A stretch of 64,000 nucleotides of DNA from Roseburia hominis. Its GTDB lineage: Bacteria; Bacillota; Clostridia; Lachnospirales; Lachnospiraceae. Below are positions 17,162 through 25,905 of this stretch, in pieces (position 1 is the stretch's first letter; the number at the start of each line of letters is the position of its first letter). Below the pieces are notes generated by a model that was given only the letters and a program-made list of their open reading frames with translations, had not been told where the DNA came from and searched no databases. The DNA lies in assembly GCA_040702975.1 (NCBI GenBank), contig CP159990.1, forward strand, positions 2,294,001 through 2,358,000, written 5' to 3'. The position numbers and the translations under genes were made by a program.

Positions 17162-18553
17162 ATGACAGGCGTACCATTTTTAATTGTATTCATTTTGGCT
17201 ATTATAGTCATGATCGTGTTGATCAGTAAGTGCAAGATTCATCCATTCTTGTCAGTTTTGCTGGTTTCACTGGTGTTAGGGTTGATCGGAGGAATTCCAT
17301 TCGCCTCTACAGTCGACGCAGAGGGAAACACGATCGATGGAATTGCAACAATCATCGGAAGCGGATTTTCATCTACTTTCACAAGTATTGGTATAGTCAT
17401 TATTTTTGGCGCTATGATTGGAACATTTTTGGAGGCTACCGGGGCAGCATTAAAATTAGCTGATATGGTAGTGAAGCTGGTTGGACCGAAGCACCCGGAA
17501 TTAGCGATTGAGTTGATGGGCTGGGTCGTTTCTATTCCTGTATTTTGCGATTCTGGTTTCGTGGTATTGAACCCGATTCGCAAAGCGTTGGTGAAAAGAA
17601 CGAGAACGTCTTCTGTTGCGATGACGGTCTGCCTATCTGCAGGTCTGTATGTGTCTCATGTTTTTATTCCGCCGACACCAGGACCGATCGCAGCGGCGAA
17701 CACGCTTGGCATAGGGAACAGTTTGCTTCTTGTGATGGGAATGGGCGTATTGGTTTCTATCCCTGCACTGATCGGCGCCTGGTTCTATGCCAGATATATC
17801 GGGAAAAAAGTAAAAGCGAACGATGAAGCAGATCATAACGAGGTGACGCAGAGCTACGAAGAGCTGGTTGCAGCCTTTGGGAAACTGCCTTCTGGCTTTA
17901 TGTCACTGGCACCGATCATTGTTCCAATCATCCTGATGGCATTATCTAATGTTTCTTCGATTTTTGGCTGGTCCGGTGGGTTAGCTGTAGCATGTGCCTT
18001 CTTTGGAACTCCGATTATTGCGTTGGCAGTCGGTGTGATTCTGGGCATCATTGTACTGGTGCAGGCAGATATGGGAGAAAAATTGTATGATTTGACAAAT
18101 GAGACGTTAAAGACAGTAGGACCTATTCTATTTGTTACAGCGGCAGGCGGCGTATTAGGTAAGATTATTTCTTCTACCAGTTTGGTTACCTTTATTACGG
18201 ACCATGCGGATTCCCTTCAGTCGATTGGAATTTTCTTCCCGTTCCTGCTGGCGGCAATTCTGAAATCTGCCCAGGGTTCCTCAACAGTTGCGATTACAAC
18301 GACGGCAGGTATCATGGCACCGCTTATGGGAGCACTGGGAATGGATTCAACAGTGATGTCTGTTCTCTGCGTTATGGCGATTGGCGCAGGAGCAATGACA
18401 GTGTCCCATGCTAACGATTCTTATTTCTGGGTAGTTACAAACTTTGGTGAGATGACTCCGGAGCAGGGATACAAGACGCAGACAGCGGTTACTTTCGTGG
18501 AAGGTATTTGTTCCATTATCTTCATATTTATCCTTTCACTGATTTTACATTAA
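17162..18553 (+). CDS. GntP-family permease, probably for glycerate or a sugar acid
   Basis: A 463-residue inner-membrane transporter of the gluconate:H+ symporter family with about twelve hydrophobic segments. Typical landmarks are LISKCKIHPFLSVLLVSLVLGL in the first third, IPVFCDSGFVVLNPI near residue 125, FIPPTPGPIAAA, and the C-terminal ANDSYFWVV motif. Family members carry gluconate, galactonate, glycerate or related acids. The flanking CdaR regulator and glycerate kinase favour D-glycerate here (inference). A ribosome site AAGGAGGAAGT precedes ATG 17162. The kinase gene begins 24 bases after its stop. Confidence 0.92.
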   Translation: MTGVPFLIVFILAIIVMIVLISKCKIHPFLSVLLVSLVLGLIGGIPFASTVDAEGNTIDGIATIIGSGFSSTFTSIGIVIIFGAMIGTFLEATGAALKLADMVVKLVGPKHPELAIELMGWVVSIPVFCDSGFVVLNPIRKALVKRTRTSSVAMTVCLSAGLYVSHVFIPPTPGPIAAANTLGIGNSLLLVMGMGVLVSIPALIGAWFYARYIGKKVKANDEADHNEVTQSYEELVAAFGKLPSGFMSLAPIIVPIILMALSNVSSIFGWSGGLAVACAFFGTPIIALAVGVILGIIVLVQADMGEKLYDLTNETLKTVGPILFVTAAGGVLGKIISSTSLVTFITDHADSLQSIGIFFPFLLAAILKSAQGSSTVAITTTAGIMAPLMGALGMDSTVMSVLCVMAIGAGAMTVSHANDSYFWVVTNFGEMTPEQGYKTQTAVTFVEGICSIIFIFILSLILH

Positions 18554-18577
18554 TGTTATGATTGAGGAGGGCAGTAG

Positions 18578-19810
18578 ATGAGTCTAAGAAATGATGCAGA
18601 TCAGATTATCAGGGAATCTATCCGTATGGTGTTGCCGGACGAGGCGGTGGCAAAGGCACTCGCAGGAAAGCAGTTTGGCCCGGGAAGAATTTTTGTGGTC
18701 GCAACAGGAAAAGCAGCATGGCAGATGGCAAAGGCGGCTGCGGATATTTTGGGAGAACGCATAGATTCCGGTGTGGTAGTAACGAAGTACGACCATGTAA
18801 AAGGCGATATTCATAAAATGAAATGTTTTGAGGCGGGACACCCGGTCCCGGATGAGAATTCCTTTATCGGAACCCAGGCAGCGCTGGATTTGGTGGAATA
18901 TCTGCGGGAAGAAGATACGGTACTGTTTCTGTTGTCAGGTGGGGGAAGTGCATTGTTTGAAAAACCGTTGATTCCTCACGAGGAACTGGCAGACGTTACG
19001 AAACAGCTTCTGGCCTGCGGGGCAGACATCGTGGAAATGAATACCATACGCAAGCGGCTTTCTGCGGTAAAGGGAGGAAAATTCGCGAAGCTGTGTGAGC
19101 CTGCAAAGGTTTACAGTATCGTTCTCAGCGATATTTTAGGAGACCCGCTTGATATGATAGCTTCGGGACCGGCTTATCCGGATTCTACGACTTGTGACAT
19201 GGCGCTTGCTATTGTTGAAAAATATCATTTGCAACTGAGCAATCAGGCAATCGCGTTGTTAAATGAAGAGACACCAAAAAGCCTGAATAATGTGGAGACG
19301 GTCATTACAGGAAGTGTGCGGAATCTCTGTAAAGCCGCTGCCGACGCTTGCAGGGAATTGGGGTATGAACCGATGGTGCTGACGGATCAGCTATCTTGTG
19401 AGGCCAGAGAAGCAGGTGCATTTTTGGCGGCGATCGCCAGGAGCCACCAGGCAAGTAAGAAGAGTCTGGCATTTTTGGCAGGCGGTGAGACGGTCGTGCA
19501 TTTGACCGGAAAAGGAAAAGGCGGACGGAATCAGGAACTGGCACTGGCGGCGGCAGACGGAATCGCAGGCCTTGCGGGCACAGCAGTATTCAGTGTTGGA
19601 AGTGACGGAACCGATGGACCGACGGACGCAGCCGGCGGGTACAGCGACGGCGGGACGAAAGAGAAACTTGCCGGGGCAGGAATCGATATCTATACGGTGC
19701 TGCAGGAGAATGACGCGTACCACGCGCTAAGACAGTGTGGCGGACTTATTATGACCGGAGCTACGGGGACAAATGTCAACGACGTGGCGGTGGTACTGAT
19801 TCGTAGATAA
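18578..19810 (+). CDS. Glycerate 2-kinase (MOFRL/GckA type)
   Basis: A 410-residue class II glycerate kinase that makes 2-phosphoglycerate, feeding lower glycolysis. The N-terminal DUF4147 domain shows RIFVVATGKAAWQMAKAAA, AGHPVPDENS, LLSGGGSALFEKP and NTIRKRLSAVKGGK. The C-terminal MOFRL domain shows AGGETVVHLTGKGKGGRNQE and VGSDGTDGPTDAAGG. It is complete. The gene is third in the cdaR-permease-kinase set and is followed by a terminator, which closes the catabolic unit. GTG/ATG ambiguity does not arise; GAGGAGGGCAG precedes ATG 18578. Confidence 0.93.
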   Translation: MSLRNDADQIIRESIRMVLPDEAVAKALAGKQFGPGRIFVVATGKAAWQMAKAAADILGERIDSGVVVTKYDHVKGDIHKMKCFEAGHPVPDENSFIGTQAALDLVEYLREEDTVLFLLSGGGSALFEKPLIPHEELADVTKQLLACGADIVEMNTIRKRLSAVKGGKFAKLCEPAKVYSIVLSDILGDPLDMIASGPAYPDSTTCDMALAIVEKYHLQLSNQAIALLNEETPKSLNNVETVITGSVRNLCKAAADACRELGYEPMVLTDQLSCEAREAGAFLAAIARSHQASKKSLAFLAGGETVVHLTGKGKGGRNQELALAAADGIAGLAGTAVFSVGSDGTDGPTDAAGGYSDGGTKEKLAGAGIDIYTVLQENDAYHALRQCGGLIMTGATGTNVNDVAVVLIRR

Positions 19811-19820
19811 AATAAGCTAA

Positions 19821-19868
19821 AGAGGGATGAGATCATGTATATGGTCTTGTCCCTTTTCTTCTTTTCCT
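19821..19868 (+). terminator. Terminator of the glycerate operon
   Basis: AGAGGGATGAGATCAT (19821-19836) pairs with ATGGTCTTGTCCCTTT (19841-19856) with several G-U pairs and a four-base loop, followed by a T-rich tail. Confidence 0.8.
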
Positions 19869-19930
19869 GTATACTGTTATGTAAAAGATTGTCGAAAATT
19901 TACATTCAATTATCAGTTAGAGGAAAGAAA

Positions 19931-19982
19931 AGGTTGAAAAAGAATAGTAGAGGATAAGGTTGAAAAAGAATAGTAGAGGATA
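19931..19982 (+). repeat. Two exact tandem copies of a 26-base unit
   Basis: AGGTTGAAAAAGAATAGTAG plus AGGATA occurs at 19931-19956 and again at 19957-19982. The array lies right beside the downstream end of the IS110-family element, so the duplication may be connected with insertion, or may simply be slippage in AT-rich DNA. Confidence 0.9.
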
Positions 19983-20058
19983 TCCATTTTTTTAGGCATC
20001 ACAAACAGACCATCTTGCGGTGGTTATTTAAAAATTGAATATGTAGCAAAGTTAAGGT

Positions 20059-21306
20059 TTATTCAGCAACTGACTTGATTTTATAACCATGAAACTGAGC
20101 CATTAAAATTGCCTGTTCAATTGTAATTTCACGATTGACAGGAAGAACATCACTTTTTCGGTAAAGTTGTGCATTATAGGGTTCCTTATTTTTCAGCATG
20201 TTGTATAATGCTGTTAGAAGCATTCTTGCTATTGCAATGATTGCTTTCTTGTGGCCGCGGCGCTTTCTTAAACGAAGATAGCGGTTGCGGATTTCAGGGT
20301 GCTTTTCACTTTTAACCACAGAGTTGGCACATTGAACCAAAAGTGGTTTGATATAGCATCCGGCTTTGGAAACCCGGACAGATTTTTTCTTCCCTGCACT
20401 TTCATTGTTGGTCGGCGTAAGTCCAGCCCATGAGCATAAGTGTTTCGCCGAAGGAAAAGCCTCCATATTCACGCCGATTTCAGAAATGATTCCGATAGCG
20501 GTAAATTTATTTTTGAATGATGGAGCGGTTAGGATTAGGTCGAGTTCTTGCTGATAGGGACTGGCGAGCGCAAGAATCAGTTCTTCTAGCTCTGCTTTCC
20601 GGGATTCCAAATCTTCAAAATGCTTTTTGATGATCTTTAATTTACCAGCCTGTTCCGGTGTGATAAAACCATCAATGGCGAGTTCCAGTTCAGGAAGCTT
20701 TTTCTTCATGGAGCCATGAATTAAAGGTCCAATATCAAAAGAAGTATCTTCAGGATTTTCAAGAATCTTATCCAGAATTCGTTGTGAACTTTTACCAAAA
20801 GTGTCCGAGACAACGGAAGCCAACTGAATGTTGGAGACCGTGAGACAGTTTTGAAAACGGTTCTTCTCACTGGACATAAAGCAGGTCAGTTTGAAACGAT
20901 AGCGCATCAGGTCACGAAGTTGTCTGATATCAGCAGAGGGAATGAAGCTACCGGCAACAAGATCATGCTTGAAGAGGTCAGCAATCCATTTTGCGTCTTT
21001 CTTGTCAGTTTTTTTACCACGGATAGCCTTAACATATTTGGGATGAGCAAGTACAATTGTACAGCTTTTTTCGAGCACATTGTAAACTGGAATCCAGTAT
21101 TTGCCAGTAGATTCCATGCAGACATCCTTACAATGATTGTCAAGCAGCCACTGTAACAATTCCTTCAACCCTTGTGTGAAGGTTGAGAAACGATGGCGCT
21201 TGTAGGTGGTAACACCTTGTTTGTTAGTGGAAGCGATACAGGCAACAACAAAAGTCTTGTGAACATCGATACCACAACAAATTTGATACACAATTTTTAA
21301 AGCCAT
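20059..21306 (-). CDS. IS110-family transposase (RNA-guided recombinase type)
   Basis: A 415-residue transposase. The N-terminal RuvC-like DEDD domain shows CGIDVHKTFVVACI, MESTGKYWIPVYNVLE and KTDKKDAKWIADLF. A coiled-coil region follows (about 245-290). The C-terminal Tnp domain shows GIISEIGVNMEAFPSAKHLC then WAGLTPTNNESAGKKKSV, with the Ser of NESAGK as candidate nucleophile. All catalytic parts appear intact, so the element may be active. I chose the ATG at 21306 because AAAGGTGG lies just upstream on the minus strand. A longer frame to 21459 would run through the non-coding flank. IS110 relatives such as IS621 are guided by a bridge RNA encoded next to the gene. Confidence 0.93.
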   Translation of the reverse strand: MALKIVYQICCGIDVHKTFVVACIASTNKQGVTTYKRHRFSTFTQGLKELLQWLLDNHCKDVCMESTGKYWIPVYNVLEKSCTIVLAHPKYVKAIRGKKTDKKDAKWIADLFKHDLVAGSFIPSADIRQLRDLMRYRFKLTCFMSSEKNRFQNCLTVSNIQLASVVSDTFGKSSQRILDKILENPEDTSFDIGPLIHGSMKKKLPELELAIDGFITPEQAGKLKIIKKHFEDLESRKAELEELILALASPYQQELDLILTAPSFKNKFTAIGIISEIGVNMEAFPSAKHLCSWAGLTPTNNESAGKKKSVRVSKAGCYIKPLLVQCANSVVKSEKHPEIRNRYLRLRKRRGHKKAIIAIARMLLTALYNMLKNKEPYNAQLYRKSDVLPVNREITIEQAILMAQFHGYKIKSVAE

Positions 21307-21309
21307 AGG

Positions 21310-21500
21310 GCCACCTTTCAGAACCATAGGTTCGATAGAATTATAGGGAGTAAACAGCATTGACTGAATGCTTAGGATTAAAACGAGAGTTGTTTTAACA
21401 AAGATAAGGTTACGTGCTCGAGGCACACTTATTTGTACTTGAAAAAGCATTCTACACATATAAAAATACGGTCACCCAATAGTTCGGACAGCCCACTCAC
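21310..21500 (-). ncRNA. Candidate IS110 bridge RNA region
   Basis: About 190 bases of non-coding DNA precede the transposase start, the place where IS110-group elements encode their bridge RNA. Read on the minus strand it contains small hairpins, among them TTAAAAC-GTTTTAA around 21375-21400 and GAACC-TAT-GGTTC just before the transposase ribosome site. I cannot define the two guide loops without aligning several copies. The call rests on position plus family knowledge. Confidence 0.35.
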
Positions 21501-21625
21501 CTCCCCGTGATTTGTAGTGTACTGAGTATCCCTATGGAAACTATTATAAAAAGAAAGCTGCGAGAGTCCAACGTTTTTTCATCACGTTTTGTGCCTTGAG
21601 CAGCGCGAAAGGAATGGATATAAAG

Positions 21626-22930
21626 ATGAAAAGAAAGAAAAGGGACAGAGGAATTCTTATTGTTGTGGGAATTTTGGTGGCAGTAGTTGTTGCAGCGATA
21701 GCCGGAGGAGGAATTTTCATCTTTTTTTGCATGGAAAGGCAGGGGCAGACGATTCAGGCCTCGAATTCTGTGGAGAAGACAGAACCGGTGAAGATAGCGG
21801 AAAATGACCCGAAGGCGACGGATACAGAGCAGGAGACGGTATCTAAGGCCAGACTGATTGCAGTCGGGGATAACCTGATACATCAGGCCGTTTATGACGG
21901 CGGAAAGCGGGGTGATGGGACATATGATCATAGAGTCCTTTATCAGAATATTTCCAAATATCTGGAAGAATCAGATATCCGTGTGATCAATCAGGAGACA
22001 ATCATTGGCGGAGATGAAAAAGGTTTCAAGGATTATCCAGTTTTCAATACGCCGGAAGCAATTGGAGACGCGGTGGCAGATGTTGGCTTTAATGTGATCT
22101 TGCAGGCGTCGAATCATTCCTTCGATATGGGACTAGACGGACTGTTAAATGCGGCAAATTTCTGGAAGATTAAACACCCGGAAGTTACGATGGTAGGAAT
22201 TTATGAGACGGAAGAGGAACAGTCAGAAATTCCGGTTTTGGAGGTAAATGGGATTAAATTTGCACTCTTAAATTATACATACAGCCATAACGCAGAATTT
22301 TTCAGCACCAAAGCGGAAGGGCATCTAAATATGCTGTGTGCTTATGATGAAAATAGCAGAGCAATCGATTTCAATACGCTCAATTCGCAGGTTTTGGAGG
22401 ATATCAGAAAGGCAGAGGAACTGGCAGATTTCACCATTGTATTTCCACATTGGGGAGTCGAGTATGTGATGAGTGCGACCGACCAGGAGAAGTTGTTTGC
22501 CAGGCAGATGACTGAGGCGGGAGCAGACCTGATCATCGGTACGCATCCCCACGTGATCCAGCCGGTAGAGTGGGTGACGGCCGATAATGGAAACCGTGCG
22601 CTTTGCTACTATTCCCTTGGCAATTTCACCTCCGCGCAGGACGGAGTTGCACAAATGCTGGGCGGCATGGCGAGTCTTACAATCGTCAAGGAGGAAGAGA
22701 AAGTATATATCGATGAGAGCAGCATCAAGGCAATCCCGCTGGTGACACATTTCATATATCCGGGTTGGAGCGGATCAACGGTGGTGGAGAGCACCTATCT
22801 GCTGAACGAGTATACGGACGAGCAGGCGGCGGCACATGGGTTAAAGAATGCCTGGGGAATTACGCTTACTGGGGAAGAACTTATGAGACTGGCGCAAGAG
22901 ACTTTTGGGGGATATTTGAGCATGGAATAG
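21626..22930 (+). CDS. CapA-family (PGA_cap) metallophosphoesterase-like membrane protein
   Basis: A roughly 434-residue protein with an N-terminal membrane anchor (GILIVVGILVAVVVAAIAGG) and an extracytoplasmic PGA_cap domain. The domain begins ARLIAVGDNLIHQAVYDGG and contains INQETIIGG, LQASNHSFDMGLDGL, VFPHWGVEYV and IIGTHPHVIQPVEW, all family metal-site motifs. CapA relatives act in poly-gamma-glutamate or other capsule export, but no partners (CapB, CapC) are nearby, so the substrate is open. Starts at 21596 (TTG), 21614 and 21626 share one frame. I prefer ATG 21626, the only one with AAAGGA at a workable though long distance. Confidence 0.85.
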   Translation: MKRKKRDRGILIVVGILVAVVVAAIAGGGIFIFFCMERQGQTIQASNSVEKTEPVKIAENDPKATDTEQETVSKARLIAVGDNLIHQAVYDGGKRGDGTYDHRVLYQNISKYLEESDIRVINQETIIGGDEKGFKDYPVFNTPEAIGDAVADVGFNVILQASNHSFDMGLDGLLNAANFWKIKHPEVTMVGIYETEEEQSEIPVLEVNGIKFALLNYTYSHNAEFFSTKAEGHLNMLCAYDENSRAIDFNTLNSQVLEDIRKAEELADFTIVFPHWGVEYVMSATDQEKLFARQMTEAGADLIIGTHPHVIQPVEWVTADNGNRALCYYSLGNFTSAQDGVAQMLGGMASLTIVKEEEKVYIDESSIKAIPLVTHFIYPGWSGSTVVESTYLLNEYTDEQAAAHGLKNAWGITLTGEELMRLAQETFGGYLSME

Positions 22931-22955
22931 GTAAATAGAAATAATAAAGAAAAGG

Positions 22956-22993
22956 AGCCGGAAACAGTCGAAAATTGTTTCTGGCTCTTTTTT
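22956..22993 (+). terminator. Terminator of the CapA-like gene
   Basis: AGCCGGAAACA (22956-22966) pairs with TGTTTCTGGCT (22976-22986), one G-U pair, nine-base loop, followed by CTTTTTT. Confidence 0.9.
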
Positions 22994-23030
22994 ATATCGC
23001 TCTCTTGTGTATAAGAGATCTCTCGTCTTG

Positions 23031-23201
23031 CTAAAGATTAAAAAAATGCTGAAAATATAAGAAAAATGTTATAGTATTCCTATCTACAAGAGCCGATTTG
23101 CCAATGCCCGGCGCGCCCCAGATAAATACGGGTCTTGTCGGAGCTATGTTGAATAGTATTTCTAATAAGTCATTTTGTGTAACTGTAATTGGTAAATACA
23201 T
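23031..23201 (-). pseudogene. 5' remnant of a MoxR-type AAA ATPase gene
   Basis: On the minus strand an ATG at 23201 opens a 56-residue frame. Its first 41 residues match the beginning of a MoxR/AAA ATPase: MYLPITVTQNDLLEILFN, then the Walker A loop WGAPGIGKSALVDR. After that the sequence turns into unrelated AT-rich code (NTITFFLYFQHFF) and stops. The rest of the ATPase (Walker B, sensor motifs) is absent, so this is the broken start of a gene whose body has been deleted. It implies a past rearrangement in this patch, near the IS110 element. An AAGGGA site still lies upstream of the ATG. Confidence 0.75.
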
Positions 23202-23253
23202 ATAGAATAATCCCTTCTTCGTTCCTTTTCAAGATATTGTTTTTTCGATTAAT

Positions 23254-23343
23254 ATGGCGGACTTTTGCACGTGGGTAGTATTTGTCACAGTGCTGGCAGT
23301 AGCCAGTGTGACAGGCCTGTTTGGACATTATTTAAGAAAATAG
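23254..23343 (+). CDS. Possible 29-residue membrane peptide
   Basis: An ATG at 23254 opens a 29-codon frame with one hydrophobic segment (TWVVFVTVLAVASVTGLFG) and a short polar tail HYLRK. Size and layout resemble toxin-like or small stress membrane peptides. No ribosome site is visible upstream and the frame is open further 5', so it may equally be the tail of a lost gene. I report it only because it fills an otherwise unexplained gap (22995-23413). Confidence 0.25.
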   Translation: MADFCTWVVFVTVLAVASVTGLFGHYLRK

Positions 23344-23413
23344 CCTGATTTTGTTTGTCATTTTATACGAGATGAAGTACAATAAATGAAAGACACAAGG
23401 GAAGGTGACGGCT

Positions 23414-25087
23414 ATGGATAGGAGAAAATCTTTACCTTTGGGATATGATGATTTCAGAAAAGTAATGGAAAATAATGGATATTACGTGGACAAAACTTTG
23501 CTGATCAAAAAGCTGCTTCAGACAAAAAGTGAAGTGACGCTGTTCACGCGGCCCAGGCGTTTTGGGAAAACGCTTAATATGAGTATGCTGCAGAATTTTT
23601 TTGAAAATACAGAAGAGACCGAGGAACTGTTTCACGGACTTAGGATTGAGAAGGAAGAGGAAGTATGTCGCAAATATAGAGGGCAGTATTCGGTAATTAC
23701 TCTCTCTTTAAAAAGTGCAAAGCAAAGTAGTTTTCAGAATGCGTTCGAGATGATCAAGCAGACAATTTCGCAAGAATTCAGGCGGCATATAGACGCAGTA
23801 GCTTCCTACGAATATGAACAGGATAGAATCGAGCGAATTCTGAATGCGCAGGGCGAAGAGAAAGATTATTTGACATCGCTGCAGTTCTTGTCGCAGATTT
23901 TATATCATGTATATGGCAGAAAAGTAATCGTACTTTTGGATGAGTATGATGTACCCTTAGAAAATGCTCATTTTCGGGGGTTTTATGAGGAAATGGTTAC
24001 GTTTATCCGATCACTTTTTGAGTCGGTGCTGAAGGGCAATCCATGTCTGGAATTTGCCGTTGTTACTGGCTGTCTTAGAATTTCGAAAGAAAGCATTTTT
24101 ACCGGACTAAATAATCTGCACAGTATCTCTATCTTAAACGAAGGGTATGCTGAGTATTTTGGATTTACAGAGGAAGAGGTTGAAGAGATTCTCTCATATT
24201 ATGGGTTGAATGAGCGGATGGAGGACATGAAGTCATGGTATGATGGATACTTGTTTGGCAATGTAGAAATATATAATCCGTGGAGTGTCATGAGTTTTGT
24301 GTCAGATTTACTGGAAAATGAGGGAGCGTCCATGAGACCTTATTGGTCGAATACAAGCTCCAATAGTATCATTAAGACTTTGGTGGAGACAGAGGATCTA
24401 CAGGTAAGGAATAAGATAGAGGCGCTAATCTCTGGGGAAATGATAGAAAGTGTGATACATGAGGACATTACTTATGCCGACGTAGAACACTCGGAAGAGA
24501 ATCTCTGGAACTTCCTTTATTTTACGGGGTATTTGAAAAAAGTTTCGGAACATATGGAGAACGGTCAGATTTATATGGGACTTCGGATTCCAAATGAGGA
24601 GATTCGTTACATTTATAGAAATAAGATTATGGAGTGGACGAAAGAGAAGATAGAACATTCTGATTTGTCTACATTTTATGAGGCGATGTTAAATGGAAAT
24701 GTGGAGGTGTTTCAAGAAGAACTAGAGGGGCAGCTTCAGGACAGCATTAGTTATTTTGATGCGAAAGAAGCGTTTTATCATGGATTTTTGCTTGGACTTT
24801 TGAAACCGATCAAAAACTATCTGGTAGAATCGAATCGCGAAGCAGGCGATGGTCGGTTTGACCTTTTAGTAAGGAGTCCTGATGTGAAAAAGTCGGTGGT
24901 TGTCCTGGAATTAAAGAGGGCGGAATCTTATAAAGAGATGGAGAAATGTGCGAATGCCGCAATAGAGCAGATTGACAGAATGCATTATATGCGTGAATTG
25001 GAACGGGACGGATATGAGCATATTATCAGGTATGGAATCGGATTTTATAAAAAGAATTGTAAGGTGGCGCTGGAAAAAAAGAATTAG
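23414..25087 (+). CDS. AAA-ATPase-like protein with PD-(D/E)XK nuclease-like C-terminus
   Basis: A 557-residue protein of the family widespread in gut anaerobes with an AAA-ATPase_like domain followed by a PDDEXK_9 domain. The start LPLGYDDFRKVMENNGYYVDKTLLIKKLL and TRPRRFGKTLNMSML (a variant Walker A) are diagnostic. VIVLLDEYDVPLENA is Walker B, and GRFDLLVRSPDVKKSVVVLELKRAES near the C-terminus is the nuclease-like core with D and ExK residues. Function is unknown; mobile or defence-like roles have been suggested for the family, and copies are often numerous per genome. ATG 23414 has GGGAAGG eight bases upstream and is preferred to GTG 23405. Confidence 0.85.
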   Translation: MDRRKSLPLGYDDFRKVMENNGYYVDKTLLIKKLLQTKSEVTLFTRPRRFGKTLNMSMLQNFFENTEETEELFHGLRIEKEEEVCRKYRGQYSVITLSLKSAKQSSFQNAFEMIKQTISQEFRRHIDAVASYEYEQDRIERILNAQGEEKDYLTSLQFLSQILYHVYGRKVIVLLDEYDVPLENAHFRGFYEEMVTFIRSLFESVLKGNPCLEFAVVTGCLRISKESIFTGLNNLHSISILNEGYAEYFGFTEEEVEEILSYYGLNERMEDMKSWYDGYLFGNVEIYNPWSVMSFVSDLLENEGASMRPYWSNTSSNSIIKTLVETEDLQVRNKIEALISGEMIESVIHEDITYADVEHSEENLWNFLYFTGYLKKVSEHMENGQIYMGLRIPNEEIRYIYRNKIMEWTKEKIEHSDLSTFYEAMLNGNVEVFQEELEGQLQDSISYFDAKEAFYHGFLLGLLKPIKNYLVESNREAGDGRFDLLVRSPDVKKSVVVLELKRAESYKEMEKCANAAIEQIDRMHYMRELERDGYEHIIRYGIGFYKKNCKVALEKKN

Positions 25088-25206
25088 ACATATTAATAAA
25101 ACATTAATAAAGTCTTATTCCAATCTCCATAAATATATTCAGAAAATTTGGTAGAATATATTACTTGAATGAGGTTTACCGGTAATGGGGAAAGGAATGG
25201 GACAAT

Positions 25207-25905
25207 ATGGCGGATAAAATATTGATCGTCGATGATGAACAGGAGATTGCCGATCTTGTGGCGCTCTATCTTGAAAATGAAGGATTCACGGTATTTAAGT
25301 TTTACACAGCGTCGGAAGCGCTCGTATGCATTCAGAATGAGAAGCTGGATCTGGCGATTCTGGACATTATGCTTCCGGATATAAGCGGGCTTAGAATTTG
25401 CCAGAAGATCAGGGAGAAGCACCGCTATCCGGTAATCATGCTGACCGCGAAGGGTGAGGAGGTCGATAAGATTACAGGATTTACATTAGGGGCAGATGAT
25501 TATATCACCAAGCCATTTCTTCCGCTGGAGCTGGTGGCAAGGGTAAAAGCGCAGCTTCGGAGATATAAAAGATACAATGTGATGGAAAGTGAAGAGTCAA
25601 AAGATGTTTTTACCCATGCAGGTCTCGTCCTGAATGTTAAAACACATGAATGCATTCTCAATGAAAAACCGCTCTCCCTCACACCCACGGAGTTTTCCAT
25701 TCTGCGGGTTTTGTGCCAGAACATGGGAAATGTGGTAAGTTCAGAGGAACTGTTTCATGCTGTATGGGAAAATGAGTATTACGATAAAAACAATAACACG
25801 ATCACGGTTCATATCCGTCATCTCCGGGAAAAGATGGGAGAGTCCTTCGAGGACCCGAAGTATATAAAAACAGTCTGGGGGTGCGGATATAAAATTGAAA
25901 AATAG
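25207..25905 (+). CDS. VanR-like OmpR-family response regulator
   Basis: A 232-residue two-component regulator. The receiver domain has the acidic pocket VDDEQE, phospho-acceptor Asp in LAILDIMLPDISGL, the Thr in MLTAKGE and the Lys in DDYITKPF. The C-terminal winged helix (LSLTPTEFSILRVLCQNMGN, then NTITVHIRHLREKMGE) binds DNA. The closest flavour is VanR. It overlaps the sensor kinase gene by 11 bases. No van ligase or dehydrogenase genes are in the window, so this is a VanRS-like pair tied to the downstream DD-carboxypeptidase rather than a full resistance cluster. Confidence 0.93.
   Translation: MADKILIVDDEQEIADLVALYLENEGFTVFKFYTASEALVCIQNEKLDLAILDIMLPDISGLRICQKIREKHRYPVIMLTAKGEEVDKITGFTLGADDYITKPFLPLELVARVKAQLRRYKRYNVMESEESKDVFTHAGLVLNVKTHECILNEKPLSLTPTEFSILRVLCQNMGNVVSSEELFHAVWENEYYDKNNNTITVHIRHLREKMGESFEDPKYIKTVWGCGYKIEK

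Larger units (their letters stand above)
19990..21500 (-). mobile_element. IS110-family insertion sequence (ends approximate)
   Basis: The element consists of one transposase gene on the minus strand, a short non-coding 3' flank (about 19990-20058) and a longer non-coding 5' flank (21307 to about 21500). IS110 elements usually lack terminal inverted repeats and target duplications, so the exact ends cannot be read from one copy. It sits between the glycerate operon terminator and the CapA-like gene and interrupts no recognisable gene. Confidence 0.6.

Noticed and set aside
23414..25087. Reading the AAA/PD-(D/E)XK protein as a defence system
   Set aside because: The family is common and of unknown role, and no partner genes of a defence island are next to it.
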